Assembly (NCBI RefSeq): GCF_900010755.1
Contig: NZ_CZJT01000079.1
Location: 124,001 to 188,000 of the forward strand
Source: Paeniglutamicibacter antarcticus
GTDB taxonomy: Bacteria > Actinomycetota > Actinomycetes > Actinomycetales > Micrococcaceae
DNA: 64,000 bases
Direction: 5' to 3'
Shown here: in pieces, positions 43,061-51,445 of the stretch
Layout: each line of letters opens with the position of its first letter
Position numbering within the stretch: position 1 is the first letter of the stretch
The notes under the pieces: generated by a model
The model's input: the letters and a program-made list of their open reading frames with translations, nothing else
Database searches by the model: none
What the model was told of the DNA's origin: nothing
Translations under genes and position numbers: made by a program

Positions 43061-45619
43061 CTAGATGCTCTTGGCAGGCAATGCAGGGTCGGGTGACCCC
43101 TCTGCCTCTGCATGCGGGTGGCGACGTTCCAGCGAAGCGCCCTCGACATCGATATCCGGCAGGATCCGGTTCAGCCACTTCGGCAGCCACCAGGCCTTGT
43201 CTCCGGCCAGGTGCATCAGTGCCGGGATCAAGAGCATGCGAACCACAAAAGCATCAACCAGTACGCCGAAGGCCAAGGCAAAGCCGATCGGCCGGATCAT
43301 TGCACTGTGTGAGAACACAAAGCCGCCGAAGACCGAGATCATGATGATCGCTGCCGCGGAAACCACCGCACGTCCGGCGCGGACGCCCTGAACCACAGCC
43401 AATCGCGAGCTGGCGCCATGCACATACGCCTCGCGCATGCCCGAGCCGATGAACAGCTGGTAGTCCATGGCCAGCCCGAAGAGGATTCCAACCAACAGCG
43501 TGGGCAGGAAGTTCAGGATGGGTCCCGGGGTGTCAACCCCGAAGACCGATGCGAGCCAACCCCACTGGTAGATGGCCACCACGCCGCCCAGTGCCGCGAA
43601 GTAGGAAAGTATGAACCCCAGCGTGGCAACAACCGGCACGAATATCGAGCGGAACACCAGGATCAGGATGATCATGGACAGCCCCACGACCACACCCAGG
43701 TAGATCGGCAGGGCTTGGGCGAGCTTCTCTGAGATGTCCACGTTGCCACTTGCCGCACCGGCCACGCCAATCTCAAACTTGCCTTCCAGCGGCGAGAGCC
43801 CACGCAGGCTGTGCACCAGATTCTCGGTGGAAACGCTGGTGGGACCCTCGGCCGGGATGACCTGGAACGCGGCCACCGTGCGGTCCGCGGAGGTACCTGC
43901 CGGGGCGACGGCAACCACATCCGGCTGCGCAAAGAGGGCCTCGGCGATCTCGCGCTGGTAAGCCAGCGCCGCATCGTCGGTGTCCGTGGCAGGAAGATCG
44001 GCGACCACCAGCAATGGACCGTTTTGGCCTTCGCCGAAGCGCTCGGAGATGGTCGAGTACGCGCGGTATTGCGTGGTGTCGTGGGCTTCGGAGGACCCGT
44101 CGGGCAGGTTCAGTCGCAGGTCCAGTGCCGGTACCGCGAGCACCAGCAAGAGCACTATGGAGGCCACTGCGGTGCCTATGGCGCCCTTTGTCGACATCTC
44201 ACGCAAGGACTTCTTCGGGGACGGAGCGGCCACGGACTGTGCCGTCGCGCCGGCGGCCAGTGCCGCTCGTTCCTTGCGGCTGAGGATCTTGGTCCCAACC
44301 AGCGAAAGCAAGGCCGGGGTCATGGTGATGGCCACCAGCACGGCAATCAGGACGCTGGCCGCGCCAACGCTGCCCATGAGTCCCAGGAACGGGATGCGCG
44401 TGACATTCAGTGCCAACAATGCGATGAACACGGTGGCGCCGGCAAACACCACGGCATTGCCGGAGGTGCCGTTGGCCAAGGCGATCGACTCACGAACAGA
44501 ATAGCCGTCCTTGAGCTGGTGGCGGTGACGGTTGATGATGAACAGCGAGTAGTCGATGCCCACAGCCAGCCCCAACATCAAACCGAGCATCGGGGTCACC
44601 GAGGACATGTCCAGCACGCTGGACAACGACATGGCTCCCAATGCGCCGATGGCGACGCCCACCAGGGCCGTCAACAACGGAAGTCCGGCACCGATCAGTG
44701 TTCCCAGCATGACCACCAAGACGATTCCGGCGACCACCAGGCCAATGGCCTCACCTACGCCAAAAACGCTGGGGATGCCCTGGGACACCTCGGAGGAGTA
44801 GTCGAAGGTGACGCCGGCAACGGGGGCGCCGTCGAATGCTGCAACCAGTCCATCCTTGGTTTCCTGAGCAATATCCATCTGCGCCTCGGTGAAGACCGTG
44901 GTGATGACCGCGGCTCCGCCGTCCTTGGACACGGTGCGGATTTCGGCTGCCATGTCCATCAGCGAGTCGCCCTGCTCAAGGGACTTGTTCTGTGTCTCGA
45001 GCTTGGCGGTGTTTTCTTCAAGTGCTGCGCGTTGCTTCTTCAGCTCGGCGGCGCCGGCGTCCAACTGGGCAAGCTGTGCGTCGAATTGGGCCTTGGCTGG
45101 CTCGTACATGCCGGCCGCCTTGGCCTGGCTAATGGCCTGGTCGAGTTGCTTGCGCCCGGTGTCCAGTTGGGTGTCGGCATCATCGAGTTGGGCGGCGCCG
45201 GCCTTCAGCTGGTCACGGGCGTCAGCGATTTGGGTCTTGCCATCCTTGATGGCCGCCGCCTGCTTGCTGCGCTCGGCCTCGCTGGCAAAGGGATCGATGA
45301 TGGTTTCGATGCCATTGATCGTGGTTGCCTTGGCTATGATCTCGCTGATTGCTTTTTCCTGCGCCGGCGTGAAGGTCTTGCCGTCGCTGGTCTGGGCCAC
45401 GATGCTACCGGTGCCGCCGGAAGCCTCGGGGAACTTCTCGGCAAGTTTGTCGGTGACCTGCGCCGTGGGGGTGCCGGGAATCGACATGGCATTTGACAGT
45501 GTTCCGCCGCCCAGTGCGAAGGCCACGCCTACGGCCAGCAGCACCGCAAACCATGCGGCGAGGATTTTTCGTGCATGGTGGGCGGAGCCGCGTCCAAGAC
45601 GATACAGAAATTCAGCCAT
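43061..45619 (-). CDS. MMPL/RND superfamily transporter with periplasmic coiled coil
   Basis: An 852-aa MMPL-type transporter with twelve membrane segments in two halves, each containing the proton-relay Asp-Tyr pair (VGIDYSLFIINRHR and LAMDYQLFIGSGMRE). The first extracytoplasmic loop (about residues 110-220) is long, Ala/Gln/Leu-rich and coiled-coil forming (ARDQLKAGAAQLDDADTQLD), as in actinobacterial drug or lipid exporters. AAGGA precedes the ATG. A TetR gene 42 nt upstream on the same strand probably regulates it. Confidence 0.9.
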   Translation of the reverse strand: MAEFLYRLGRGSAHHARKILAAWFAVLLAVGVAFALGGGTLSNAMSIPGTPTAQVTDKLAEKFPEASGGTGSIVAQTSDGKTFTPAQEKAISEIIAKATTINGIETIIDPFASEAERSKQAAAIKDGKTQIADARDQLKAGAAQLDDADTQLDTGRKQLDQAISQAKAAGMYEPAKAQFDAQLAQLDAGAAELKKQRAALEENTAKLETQNKSLEQGDSLMDMAAEIRTVSKDGGAAVITTVFTEAQMDIAQETKDGLVAAFDGAPVAGVTFDYSSEVSQGIPSVFGVGEAIGLVVAGIVLVVMLGTLIGAGLPLLTALVGVAIGALGAMSLSSVLDMSSVTPMLGLMLGLAVGIDYSLFIINRHRHQLKDGYSVRESIALANGTSGNAVVFAGATVFIALLALNVTRIPFLGLMGSVGAASVLIAVLVAITMTPALLSLVGTKILSRKERAALAAGATAQSVAAPSPKKSLREMSTKGAIGTAVASIVLLLVLAVPALDLRLNLPDGSSEAHDTTQYRAYSTISERFGEGQNGPLLVVADLPATDTDDAALAYQREIAEALFAQPDVVAVAPAGTSADRTVAAFQVIPAEGPTSVSTENLVHSLRGLSPLEGKFEIGVAGAASGNVDISEKLAQALPIYLGVVVGLSMIILILVFRSIFVPVVATLGFILSYFAALGGVVAIYQWGWLASVFGVDTPGPILNFLPTLLVGILFGLAMDYQLFIGSGMREAYVHGASSRLAVVQGVRAGRAVVSAAAIIMISVFGGFVFSHSAMIRPIGFALAFGVLVDAFVVRMLLIPALMHLAGDKAWWLPKWLNRILPDIDVEGASLERRHPHAEAEGSPDPALPAKSI

Positions 45620-45661
45620 GATTCCTTCGTAGTTTGTAGTGAAAGATGCTTCGCGTTGGAG

Positions 45662-46288
45662 CTAGTGGGATCCAAACCCGGTGCGGAGCGAGGTGATCAG
45701 CCGTTCGACAAGTTGTGACCACAGGTTCCTGGATTCGGGTGAATCGACGGCACCACATTCCGACATCCAGTGCAGGTAAATCACCAGCAAGCCGTTCGTC
45801 ATGGTGCTGACCAATAAGCCAACCTCAAGCGGATCCGCCTCAGGGTGCCGGCTGTGCAATTCACGCCCGAGGCGTTCATTGATTTCGGTGAACGCGCGTC
45901 CCGACATTTGAGCCTGGCGTGGCGTGAGCTGGGGGTCATCGCTCCCCAGAACCTTTGTCAGGTAAACCATGGGGGTGATCAGGTCGGCTTGGCGAAATGT
46001 CTCGGCCAGGTCATCGAAAATGGGTACTTTGGTCCCAGTCGACGCCGGTGAAATGGAGGCAAGGTGTTCAACTACCTCTGCGAGTTCGTTGCCGCATGCC
46101 TCAATGACCACGTCATCGATGGACGCGAAATGGTTGAAGATCGTGCGGCGGGAGACATCCGCAGCAACTGCCAATTCGTCAACGGAAAACTCACTGGTCA
46201 GGCGCTGGCGCATGATCGTCGAGGCGGCGTCAACGATCGACTGGCGATGCTTTGCCTTGATCTCGGTACGGCGGTCAACCGCCGTCAT
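45662..46288 (-). CDS. TetR family regulator of the MMPL exporter
   Basis: A 208-aa TetR protein: KAKHRQSIVDAASTIMRQRL, FSVDELAVAADVSRRTIFNH forms the DNA-binding motif, and FASIDDVVIEACG follows. ATG 46288 was preferred (AGGTG about 11 nt upstream) over the in-frame GTG at 46300. It heads a two-gene unit with the MMPL gene. A perfect 16-bp palindrome immediately upstream (46313-46328) is a good autoregulatory operator. Confidence 0.85.
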   Translation of the reverse strand: MTAVDRRTEIKAKHRQSIVDAASTIMRQRLTSEFSVDELAVAADVSRRTIFNHFASIDDVVIEACGNELAEVVEHLASISPASTGTKVPIFDDLAETFRQADLITPMVYLTKVLGSDDPQLTPRQAQMSGRAFTEINERLGRELHSRHPEADPLEVGLLVSTMTNGLLVIYLHWMSECGAVDSPESRNLWSQLVERLITSLRTGFGSH

Positions 46289-46312
46289 GGGGGTATTCAC
46301 CTACTTACACTA

Positions 46313-46328
46313 AATGCAACGTTGCATT
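46313..46328. promoter_or_regulatory. TetR operator: perfect 16-bp palindrome
   Basis: AATGCAAC (46313-46320) is followed by GTTGCATT (46321-46328). A related half-site, TGCAACTGCA, lies a few bases to the right. The site is 25 bp upstream of the TetR start and thus controls the TetR-MMPL unit. Confidence 0.65.
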
Positions 46329-46416
46329 CGGTGCAACTGCATTGTGTCGAGTGTGATGCGGCTCTCGCGCGCCGGTTTTGCGGCATGCGAGAGTGCGGGT
46401 GAGGGGCTTTTTGCCG

Positions 46417-46440
46417 AATAAACATCAAATGATGTTTATT
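46417..46440. promoter_or_regulatory. 24-bp palindrome before the NAD-salvage operon
   Basis: AATAAACATCA (46417-46427), AA, TGATGTTTATT (46430-46440): 11-bp perfect arms ending 17 bp before the start codon of the PRPP-synthetase-like gene. Its position fits a repressor site, probably for the NrtR-like protein encoded at the operon's end (inference). Confidence 0.65.
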
Positions 46441-46457
46441 TGTGTTACTGTTGATTC

Positions 46458-47285
46458 ATGATCAAGGCATACGCGACCGTCCCAGCAGGATTCACCGTTT
46501 TCTCCGACGCAACGGAAATGATGTTCCCGGCAGGGGAGCGACACGTCAAGACCCAACAGGAAAGCACGCAGGTACCGTCCCATGTGCTGGTCTCGGGTGC
46601 GGATGCCAACGACTTCGTCTCGGCGGCCATGTGGATCGACCATGCACACCAGGGCGGCCACACGATCACCGCGCAGATCCCGTACCTCCCCGGTGCCCGC
46701 CAAGACCGCGGCACGCCCTTTGGCGCCAAGGTTTACGCAAACCTCATCAACACCATGGGTGCCGATCGCGTTCTCTGCTTCGACCCGCACTCGCCAGTGA
46801 TGCCGGCACTGCTCGAAAACCTCACGGTGCTCCACTCGGACGAGGTTATTGCGGCCAGCCTCCCGAATCAGGGTCGCGACTATGTCGGCGTGATTGCACC
46901 CGATGCCGGCGCCGTCGAACGGGCACGCCGAGCCGCGGATGCCCTGGGCCTGCCGCTCTACCAAGCGACCAAGGTGCGCGACTTCGCAACCGGCAAGCTC
47001 TCATCGTTCGAATGCGAAGAACTTCCCGAAACGGGCCGGCTGCTGGTTGTTGACGACATCTGCGACGGGGGAGGGACGTTCATGGGACTGGCCCAGTCCA
47101 CGGGGTTGTCCAAGGAACGACTCGACCTGTGGGTAAGCCACGGGGTGTTCTCCGGACGTGCGGCCCAGCTCACCGAGGCCTACGGCCGGATCTTCACCAC
47201 CGATTCGCACCCCGGCCACCTGAACCCCGACGTCAACGCAACGATCATTCCCCTGGCCGCGTTCCTCGCCGCAGCCTCCAACTAA
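46458..47285 (+). CDS. Phosphoribosylpyrophosphate synthetase-like protein of the NAD-salvage operon
   Basis: A 275-aa PRPP-synthetase homologue. The catalytic loop GARQDRG (about residues 80-86), LCFDPHS and the ribose-phosphate-binding loop LVVDDICDGGGTF (about 196-208) are present. At 275 aa it is shorter than housekeeping Prs (about 310-325 aa) and differs in the N-terminal domain. It is 25 nt upstream of a NAMPT-like gene. That pairing occurs in bacteria and phages, where it either supplies PRPP for NMN synthesis or, in NARP1-type pathways, uses ADP-ribose as substrate. No clear ribosome site precedes ATG 46458. Confidence 0.85.
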   Translation: MIKAYATVPAGFTVFSDATEMMFPAGERHVKTQQESTQVPSHVLVSGADANDFVSAAMWIDHAHQGGHTITAQIPYLPGARQDRGTPFGAKVYANLINTMGADRVLCFDPHSPVMPALLENLTVLHSDEVIAASLPNQGRDYVGVIAPDAGAVERARRAADALGLPLYQATKVRDFATGKLSSFECEELPETGRLLVVDDICDGGGTFMGLAQSTGLSKERLDLWVSHGVFSGRAAQLTEAYGRIFTTDSHPGHLNPDVNATIIPLAAFLAAASN

Positions 47286-47310
47286 CACCACCACCGAAAG
47301 GTCAAGGATC

Positions 47311-48861
47311 ATGAACACCAACACCCTCACCAAGGCCGCAGTCACCGCACCGCTCTTCGAAACCGACGCCTACAAGCTCGGCCACCGAGGCCTGTACCCG
47401 GCCGGAACCACGCAGGTGCTGGTCAACTTCACCAACCGCGCCTCACGCATCGACGGCGTGGACAAGGTGGTCCACTTCGGACTCCAGGCCTTCCTGCAGT
47501 CCTACTGCATCGAGGCGTTCGCCCCGTTCTTCGAAGCGGACGAACAGGATGCCGTCAGCGAATACCTCGACACGCTCGCCGGTGTGCTCGGCCCGAACCA
47601 CGGCATCGACGCCGAGCACATCCGCGCACTGCACCGCCGCGGCTACCTGCCGCTGATGTTCCGCGCCCTGCCCGAAGGCACTCGCGTTCCGCTGCGCGTC
47701 CCGTCCATCACGGTGGAGAACACCGAGCCCGAGTTCTTCTGGCTGCCCAACTACATCGAAACGGTCCTCTCGGCCGCCATCTGGCAGCCCTCAACCTCTG
47801 CAACCATCGCCAACGAATTCCGCGGCATTCTCGACGATGCAGCCGCAACCACCGGCGGTGACCCGGACTTCGTGAACTGGCAGCTGCACGACTTCTCCTT
47901 CCGCGGCATGGCCGGTGCCGCGGCGGCCGCAGCCTCCGGCGCGGGCCACCTGCTCAGCTTCACCGGCTCGGACTCTCTGGCCACCATCGACTGGGTGCGC
48001 CGCTACTACCCCTCGGAGCTCGGCACGCAGAACGGGCAGGTGCTCGGATCCATCCCCGCCACCGAGCACTCGGTGATGTGCGCCGGCATCAGCGAATCCT
48101 CCGAACTCGAAACCTTCCGCCGGATCCTTGACGTGCACACCAACGGCAACGTCTCGATCGTCGCCGACACCTTCGACTTCTGGAAGGTGCTGCTGGAAAT
48201 CCTCCCGGCGCTCAAAGGGCAGATCATGGGCCGCGACGGCAAGGTTGTCATTCGCCCGGATTCCGGGGACCCGGCAGAGATCCTGTGTGGCACCCGCAGC
48301 AATCCCGCCACCGCAAACCCGGCCGCAGCAAACGCCGGTGAACCGGCGAGCATCGCCGAGGACCTCGCGTACTTCGGTGCCGTGCAGATCCTCTGGGAGG
48401 TCTTCGGCGGAACCGTCAATGCCGCCGGCTACAAGGTCATCGACGGTCACGTTGGCCTGATCTACGGGGATTCCATCACCATGGAGCGCGCCCGAGACAT
48501 CACCGCACGCCTGGAATCCCTGGGGTTCGCCGCACAAAACGTGGTCTTCGGCGTGGGTTCCTACACCTACCAGTACGTCACCCGTGACACCTTCTCCTCG
48601 GCACTCAAGGCCACCTGGGCCATGATCAATGGCGAGGCCCACAACCTGCTCAAGGACCCGGTGACGGATTCGGGTATGAAGAAATCCGCCACCGGACGTC
48701 TTGCCGTGGTGCGCGATGAAGCCGGGGAATTGGTGCTCATCCAGAAGGCAACGCCCAAAGACGAGGCCCGTTCGTTGCTCGAACCGGTATGGGCCGACGG
48801 CCGGTTCCTGCGCACCCAGTCGTTCAACGACGTCCGCGCGGTGCTCGGAAACCTGCGGTGA
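47311..48861 (+). CDS. nadV: Nicotinamide phosphoribosyltransferase (NAMPT/NadV family)
   Basis: A 516-aa NAMPT-type enzyme. ETDAYKLGHRGLYPAGTTQV at the N-terminus, VNFTNRASR, LLSFTGSDSLATIDW, and VIRPDSGDP (about residues 313-321) match NadV/NAMPT rather than NAPRTase. It should join nicotinamide to PRPP to give NMN. Middle residues 330-345 contain an Asn/Ala/Pro-rich insertion (NPATANPAAANAGEP) not typical of the family. A sensible ribosome site (AAGGA) lies before ATG 47311. The next small gene begins immediately after its stop. Confidence 0.9.
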   Translation: MNTNTLTKAAVTAPLFETDAYKLGHRGLYPAGTTQVLVNFTNRASRIDGVDKVVHFGLQAFLQSYCIEAFAPFFEADEQDAVSEYLDTLAGVLGPNHGIDAEHIRALHRRGYLPLMFRALPEGTRVPLRVPSITVENTEPEFFWLPNYIETVLSAAIWQPSTSATIANEFRGILDDAAATTGGDPDFVNWQLHDFSFRGMAGAAAAAASGAGHLLSFTGSDSLATIDWVRRYYPSELGTQNGQVLGSIPATEHSVMCAGISESSELETFRRILDVHTNGNVSIVADTFDFWKVLLEILPALKGQIMGRDGKVVIRPDSGDPAEILCGTRSNPATANPAAANAGEPASIAEDLAYFGAVQILWEVFGGTVNAAGYKVIDGHVGLIYGDSITMERARDITARLESLGFAAQNVVFGVGSYTYQYVTRDTFSSALKATWAMINGEAHNLLKDPVTDSGMKKSATGRLAVVRDEAGELVLIQKATPKDEARSLLEPVWADGRFLRTQSFNDVRAVLGNLR

Positions 48862-49026
48862 ATGGCCATGGCCGAGCGAACCTTGGAACAACGCCTCGAA
48901 GCCGCCGAGCTGGAACTTGCGGACTTTGAGCGGCAACCGCCGTTGGGGTGGCGCGCCTACCAGCGCGGCCGCAATGAGCGGATGGGCATCATCATCGCGC
49001 TGAAACAGCAGCTTGAACATGGGTAA
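48862..49026 (+). CDS. 54-aa helical protein between nadV and the Nudix regulator
   Basis: ATG 48862 directly abuts the nadV stop; a second ATG at 48868 is possible. The 54 residues (MAMAERTLEQRLEAAELELA, then ADFERQ...GWRAYQRGRNER and IIIALKQQLEHG) are charged and helical, with heptad-like spacing suggesting a coiled coil. The codon pattern matches the neighbouring genes and the stop at 49024-49026 lies just before the next start. Family unknown. Confidence 0.55.
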   Translation: MAMAERTLEQRLEAAELELADFERQPPLGWRAYQRGRNERMGIIIALKQQLEHG

Positions 49027-49036
49027 TATCGAAGAC

Positions 49037-49675
49037 ATGCCCACTCAACCACTGGTTTCCATTGACGCAGTGCCCCTGATCCTGCATGAAGGGGCCCTGC
49101 ACCTGGTGTTGGGTGTGCGCGAGCTCGACCCATTCGCCGGCCGCCCGGCACTGCCAGGTGTCTTGCTCAACGCCCATGAACGGCTCAACGAGGCAGTTCT
49201 TCGAGCACTCTCCAGCAAGGTCGGCGTTCAGGCGGGTGCCGTGTTGGCAAGCCTTGAATCGGGGGTCTTTGACGACTTTGAGCGTGATGAGCGCGGCCCG
49301 ACGCTCTCGATTGCGCGACTGGTGATCCTGGATCCGGTGACAGCGTTGACTGATGAAAGGGTCAGGCTCGAACCAGTGGCGGATCTGCCGGAGCTTCCCT
49401 TTGACCACCGGACCATCGTGGCCAAGGCCGCAACCGTCCTGCTTGATGCGCTGTGGATCAACACGAAGGTCACCCGCGCCTTGCTGGGGAAAGACTTTGA
49501 CACGGCCGCGGTCATCGCGCGGATGAAGGAACTTTCGGCGGCCGCTGGATTGCCGGTTCCGGAAACCGCAAACATCGGCCGAGCGCTGGCGTCGAACAAA
49601 TCGCTGGTGCGCGCGGCTCCGGTAGCCATCGCCGCGGGTCGCGGCCGTCCGCCTGCCGCCTGGGAATGGATTTAG
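49037..49675 (+). CDS. NrtR-like regulator with degenerate Nudix domain
   Basis: A 212-aa protein. Residues about 1-130 follow the Nudix fold (SIDAVPLILHEGALHLVLGV), but the box reads LPGVLLNAHERLNEAVLRAL...VGV, missing the catalytic REx2EE glutamates, so hydrolysis is unlikely. The C-terminal half is a winged helix (TRALLGKDFDTAAVIARMKE). This matches the NrtR family of NAD-metabolism repressors that sense ADP-ribose-type ligands with a non-catalytic Nudix domain. It ends the operon with nadV, making it the prime candidate for the 46417-46440 operator. Start codon is uncertain (TTG 49013 and ATG 49019 in frame). Confidence 0.75.
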   Translation: MPTQPLVSIDAVPLILHEGALHLVLGVRELDPFAGRPALPGVLLNAHERLNEAVLRALSSKVGVQAGAVLASLESGVFDDFERDERGPTLSIARLVILDPVTALTDERVRLEPVADLPELPFDHRTIVAKAATVLLDALWINTKVTRALLGKDFDTAAVIARMKELSAAAGLPVPETANIGRALASNKSLVRAAPVAIAAGRGRPPAAWEWI

Positions 49676-49764
49676 GGCAAGTACTTACTTTGCGGCTACC
49701 CGGGAAATAAGCCGGACCCAAGCCCTTAGCGGTCTTTGCCATGCCGGGTGGGAATTGGCATGGG

Positions 49765-49816
49765 CAATTTTCCCAACATCAGCTAATCTTGGGAAAATTG
49801 ACTTCGGATTTTCCCA
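49765..49816. promoter_or_regulatory. Repeated TTTTCCCA boxes in the Fic promoter
   Basis: CAATTTTCCCAA (49765-49776) and TTGGGAAAATTG (49789-49800) form perfect 12-bp inverted arms 12 bp apart. A third half-site, ATTTTCCCA (49808-49816), runs into the GGAG of the Fic gene. Three copies in 52 bp suggest a cooperative operator. Confidence 0.65.
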
Positions 49817-49825
49817 GGAGACACG

Positions 49826-51091
49826 ATGAACCAGTCGCGCACACCCAAGGCTCAGCCCGGCGCCGGCCAGTGGGCTCACCAGCAACACCGGGAGATCTCG
49901 TTGTCGCTCGAGCCCGCAGCGTGGCCGTCCATCGCGTTCGAAGGGGTCCAGTGGACAGGGGCCCCGGACACCAGTCAATCCCGCCGGCAGCAACTGCGAG
50001 CCCGCGGCCCTTATCAAGCCGCCATCGTGCCCCAGATTGCCGACTGCGTGCCTCCCATCAGCGGACGCGTGAGCGCACTGGTAGAAGAAGCCACCATCGA
50101 CATGGTTCGATTCGACCGGGATCTGGGTGACGACGCGGCGCCGTTCGCCGCGCTGCTACTGCGCAGCGAGTCGGTAGCGAGCTCAGAAATCGAGAACCTC
50201 ACCGCGGGGGCCAAACGCATTGCCTTGGCCCAGCTCGGTGATCGCTCCAGCGCCAACGCAACGCTGATCGCTTCAAACGTCGCGGCCATGCGCGCTGCCA
50301 TCGACCTGTCCGATGACTTGAGCGTCGAAAACATCCTCTCCATGCACCGGGCCCTCCTGTTCGGAGCCCACCCCGAAATTGCCGGCGAGTTTCGTACCGG
50401 CCCGGTATGGATTGGCGGCAGCTCACCACACTCGGCAAGTTTTGTGCCGCCGCGGCACGAGGCGATTGCTGAGGCCATGGAGGATCTGGTGGCCTTCATG
50501 GCCCGCAACGACATCCCGGTCTTGGTCCAAGCGTCCATCGCTCACGCACAATTCGAAACGATCCACCCCGTTTCCGACGGCAACGGCCGCACCGGTCGGG
50601 CCCTGATCGGCGCCCTGCTCCGGAACAAGGGCATCACCGAAAAGGTCACCATTCCCGTCTCCTCGGGTCTTCTGGCCAACACCCGGGCATACTTCGACGC
50701 GCTCAGCGCGTATCAAAACGGCGATCCCGGGGCCATCACCGAGATGTTTGCCGAGTCGACCTTCTCGGCCACGGAGAACGGACGACAGCTTGCGGATTCA
50801 ATTCGCTCGGTTCAAAGCAACATCTTCGCCAACCTGCCGCACCAACCCAGCAAAAGCCTGCAATCGACTGTCAACCTTGTGGTGCACGAGCCGGCCTTGA
50901 CGGCAGAAATGCTCATTGAAATCACCGGACAGTCCTCCAGCTCCGCCTACCGCAACATCGCCACACTCGAAGAGCTCGGTGCGCTCAAACCCACCAGCCA
51001 CATCAAGGGCCGCAAAGTCTGGATTGCCCCGGCCGTCATCGAGGCACTTGATGAATTCGCGTTGCGTGCCGGCAAACGAGTCCGAATCTGA
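49826..51091 (+). CDS. Fic family AMP-transferase-like protein with C-terminal winged helix
   Basis: A 421-aa Fic protein. An N-terminal Fic_N-type region carries SSEIEN (about residues 119-124), the (S/T)xxxE(N/G) inhibitory helix that makes it class II self-inhibited. The core motif HPVSDGNGRTGR (about 247-258) is intact for AMP transfer. The C-terminal 80 residues form a winged helix (LTAEMLIEITGQSSSSAYRN). It likely AMPylates a cytoplasmic protein under stress and may bind the TTTTCCCA repeats in its own promoter. GGAG precedes the ATG. Confidence 0.88.
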   Translation: MNQSRTPKAQPGAGQWAHQQHREISLSLEPAAWPSIAFEGVQWTGAPDTSQSRRQQLRARGPYQAAIVPQIADCVPPISGRVSALVEEATIDMVRFDRDLGDDAAPFAALLLRSESVASSEIENLTAGAKRIALAQLGDRSSANATLIASNVAAMRAAIDLSDDLSVENILSMHRALLFGAHPEIAGEFRTGPVWIGGSSPHSASFVPPRHEAIAEAMEDLVAFMARNDIPVLVQASIAHAQFETIHPVSDGNGRTGRALIGALLRNKGITEKVTIPVSSGLLANTRAYFDALSAYQNGDPGAITEMFAESTFSATENGRQLADSIRSVQSNIFANLPHQPSKSLQSTVNLVVHEPALTAEMLIEITGQSSSSAYRNIATLEELGALKPTSHIKGRKVWIAPAVIEALDEFALRAGKRVRI

Positions 51092-51095
51092 GACG

Positions 51096-51138
51096 CAAGA
51101 ATCCCGCCTACAAGGTGTTTCTGCAGGCGGGATTCTTG
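51096..51138 (+). terminator. Hairpin terminator after the Fic gene
   Basis: CAAGAATCCCGCCT (51096-51109) pairs perfectly with 51125-51138, starting 4 nt after the stop. It has a 14-bp stem and 15-nt loop. There is no T-run, so factor-assisted termination or 3'-end protection is possible. Confidence 0.65.
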
Positions 51139-51145
51139 CCAGGCG

Positions 51146-51445
51146 CTAAGTCCGGCTGAGCATCTCTTGCTCGTTGAGGCTTAGCGGAGGGCCATGAGCA
51201 GGCACGGAAAAGACGACGATACCCGGGTACCCGTCAAACAGCCCGTCGGAGCTGAATCCGCCCCGAATAGTCCAGGAACTGTCCAGATTGAAAATGGGTG
51301 CCCACAAAAATGGTGGTGAGCTGATCCATTCTGCGGTACTCGCACCCAAACGATTCTTCGGGTAAACCAGCGCGTTGCGACGGTCACCCCCATCGTTGGG
51401 CATCCCGTTGGCGGGCCACCCTGTGGGGAGGCCGAAGGCGGGCAT
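51146..51445 (-). CDS. Doubtful small hypothetical gene in a 590-bp spacer
   Basis: A 99-codon frame on the minus strand, starting MPAFGLPTGWPANGMPNDGG and rich in Pro, Gly, Trp and Phe, with no recognised domain. Codon use is less G/C-biased at third positions than in the neighbours. It could be the remnant of a larger secreted or viral-type protein, or chance. The rest of the spacer (51446-51728) shows no gene, only overlapping frames of poor quality. Confidence 0.25.
   Translation of the reverse strand: MPAFGLPTGWPANGMPNDGGDRRNALVYPKNRLGASTAEWISSPPFLWAPIFNLDSSWTIRGGFSSDGLFDGYPGIVVFSVPAHGPPLSLNEQEMLSRT

Noticed and set aside
43811-45496. Long plus-strand frame (561 codons) opposite the MMPL gene
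   Set aside because: Antisense to the MMPL coding sequence, with Gly/Gln/His-rich composition and no ribosome site or family motif.
49037-49675. Active Nudix hydrolase
   Set aside because: The Nudix box lacks the REx2EE glutamates and the C-terminus is a winged helix, so a regulator is more likely than an enzyme.
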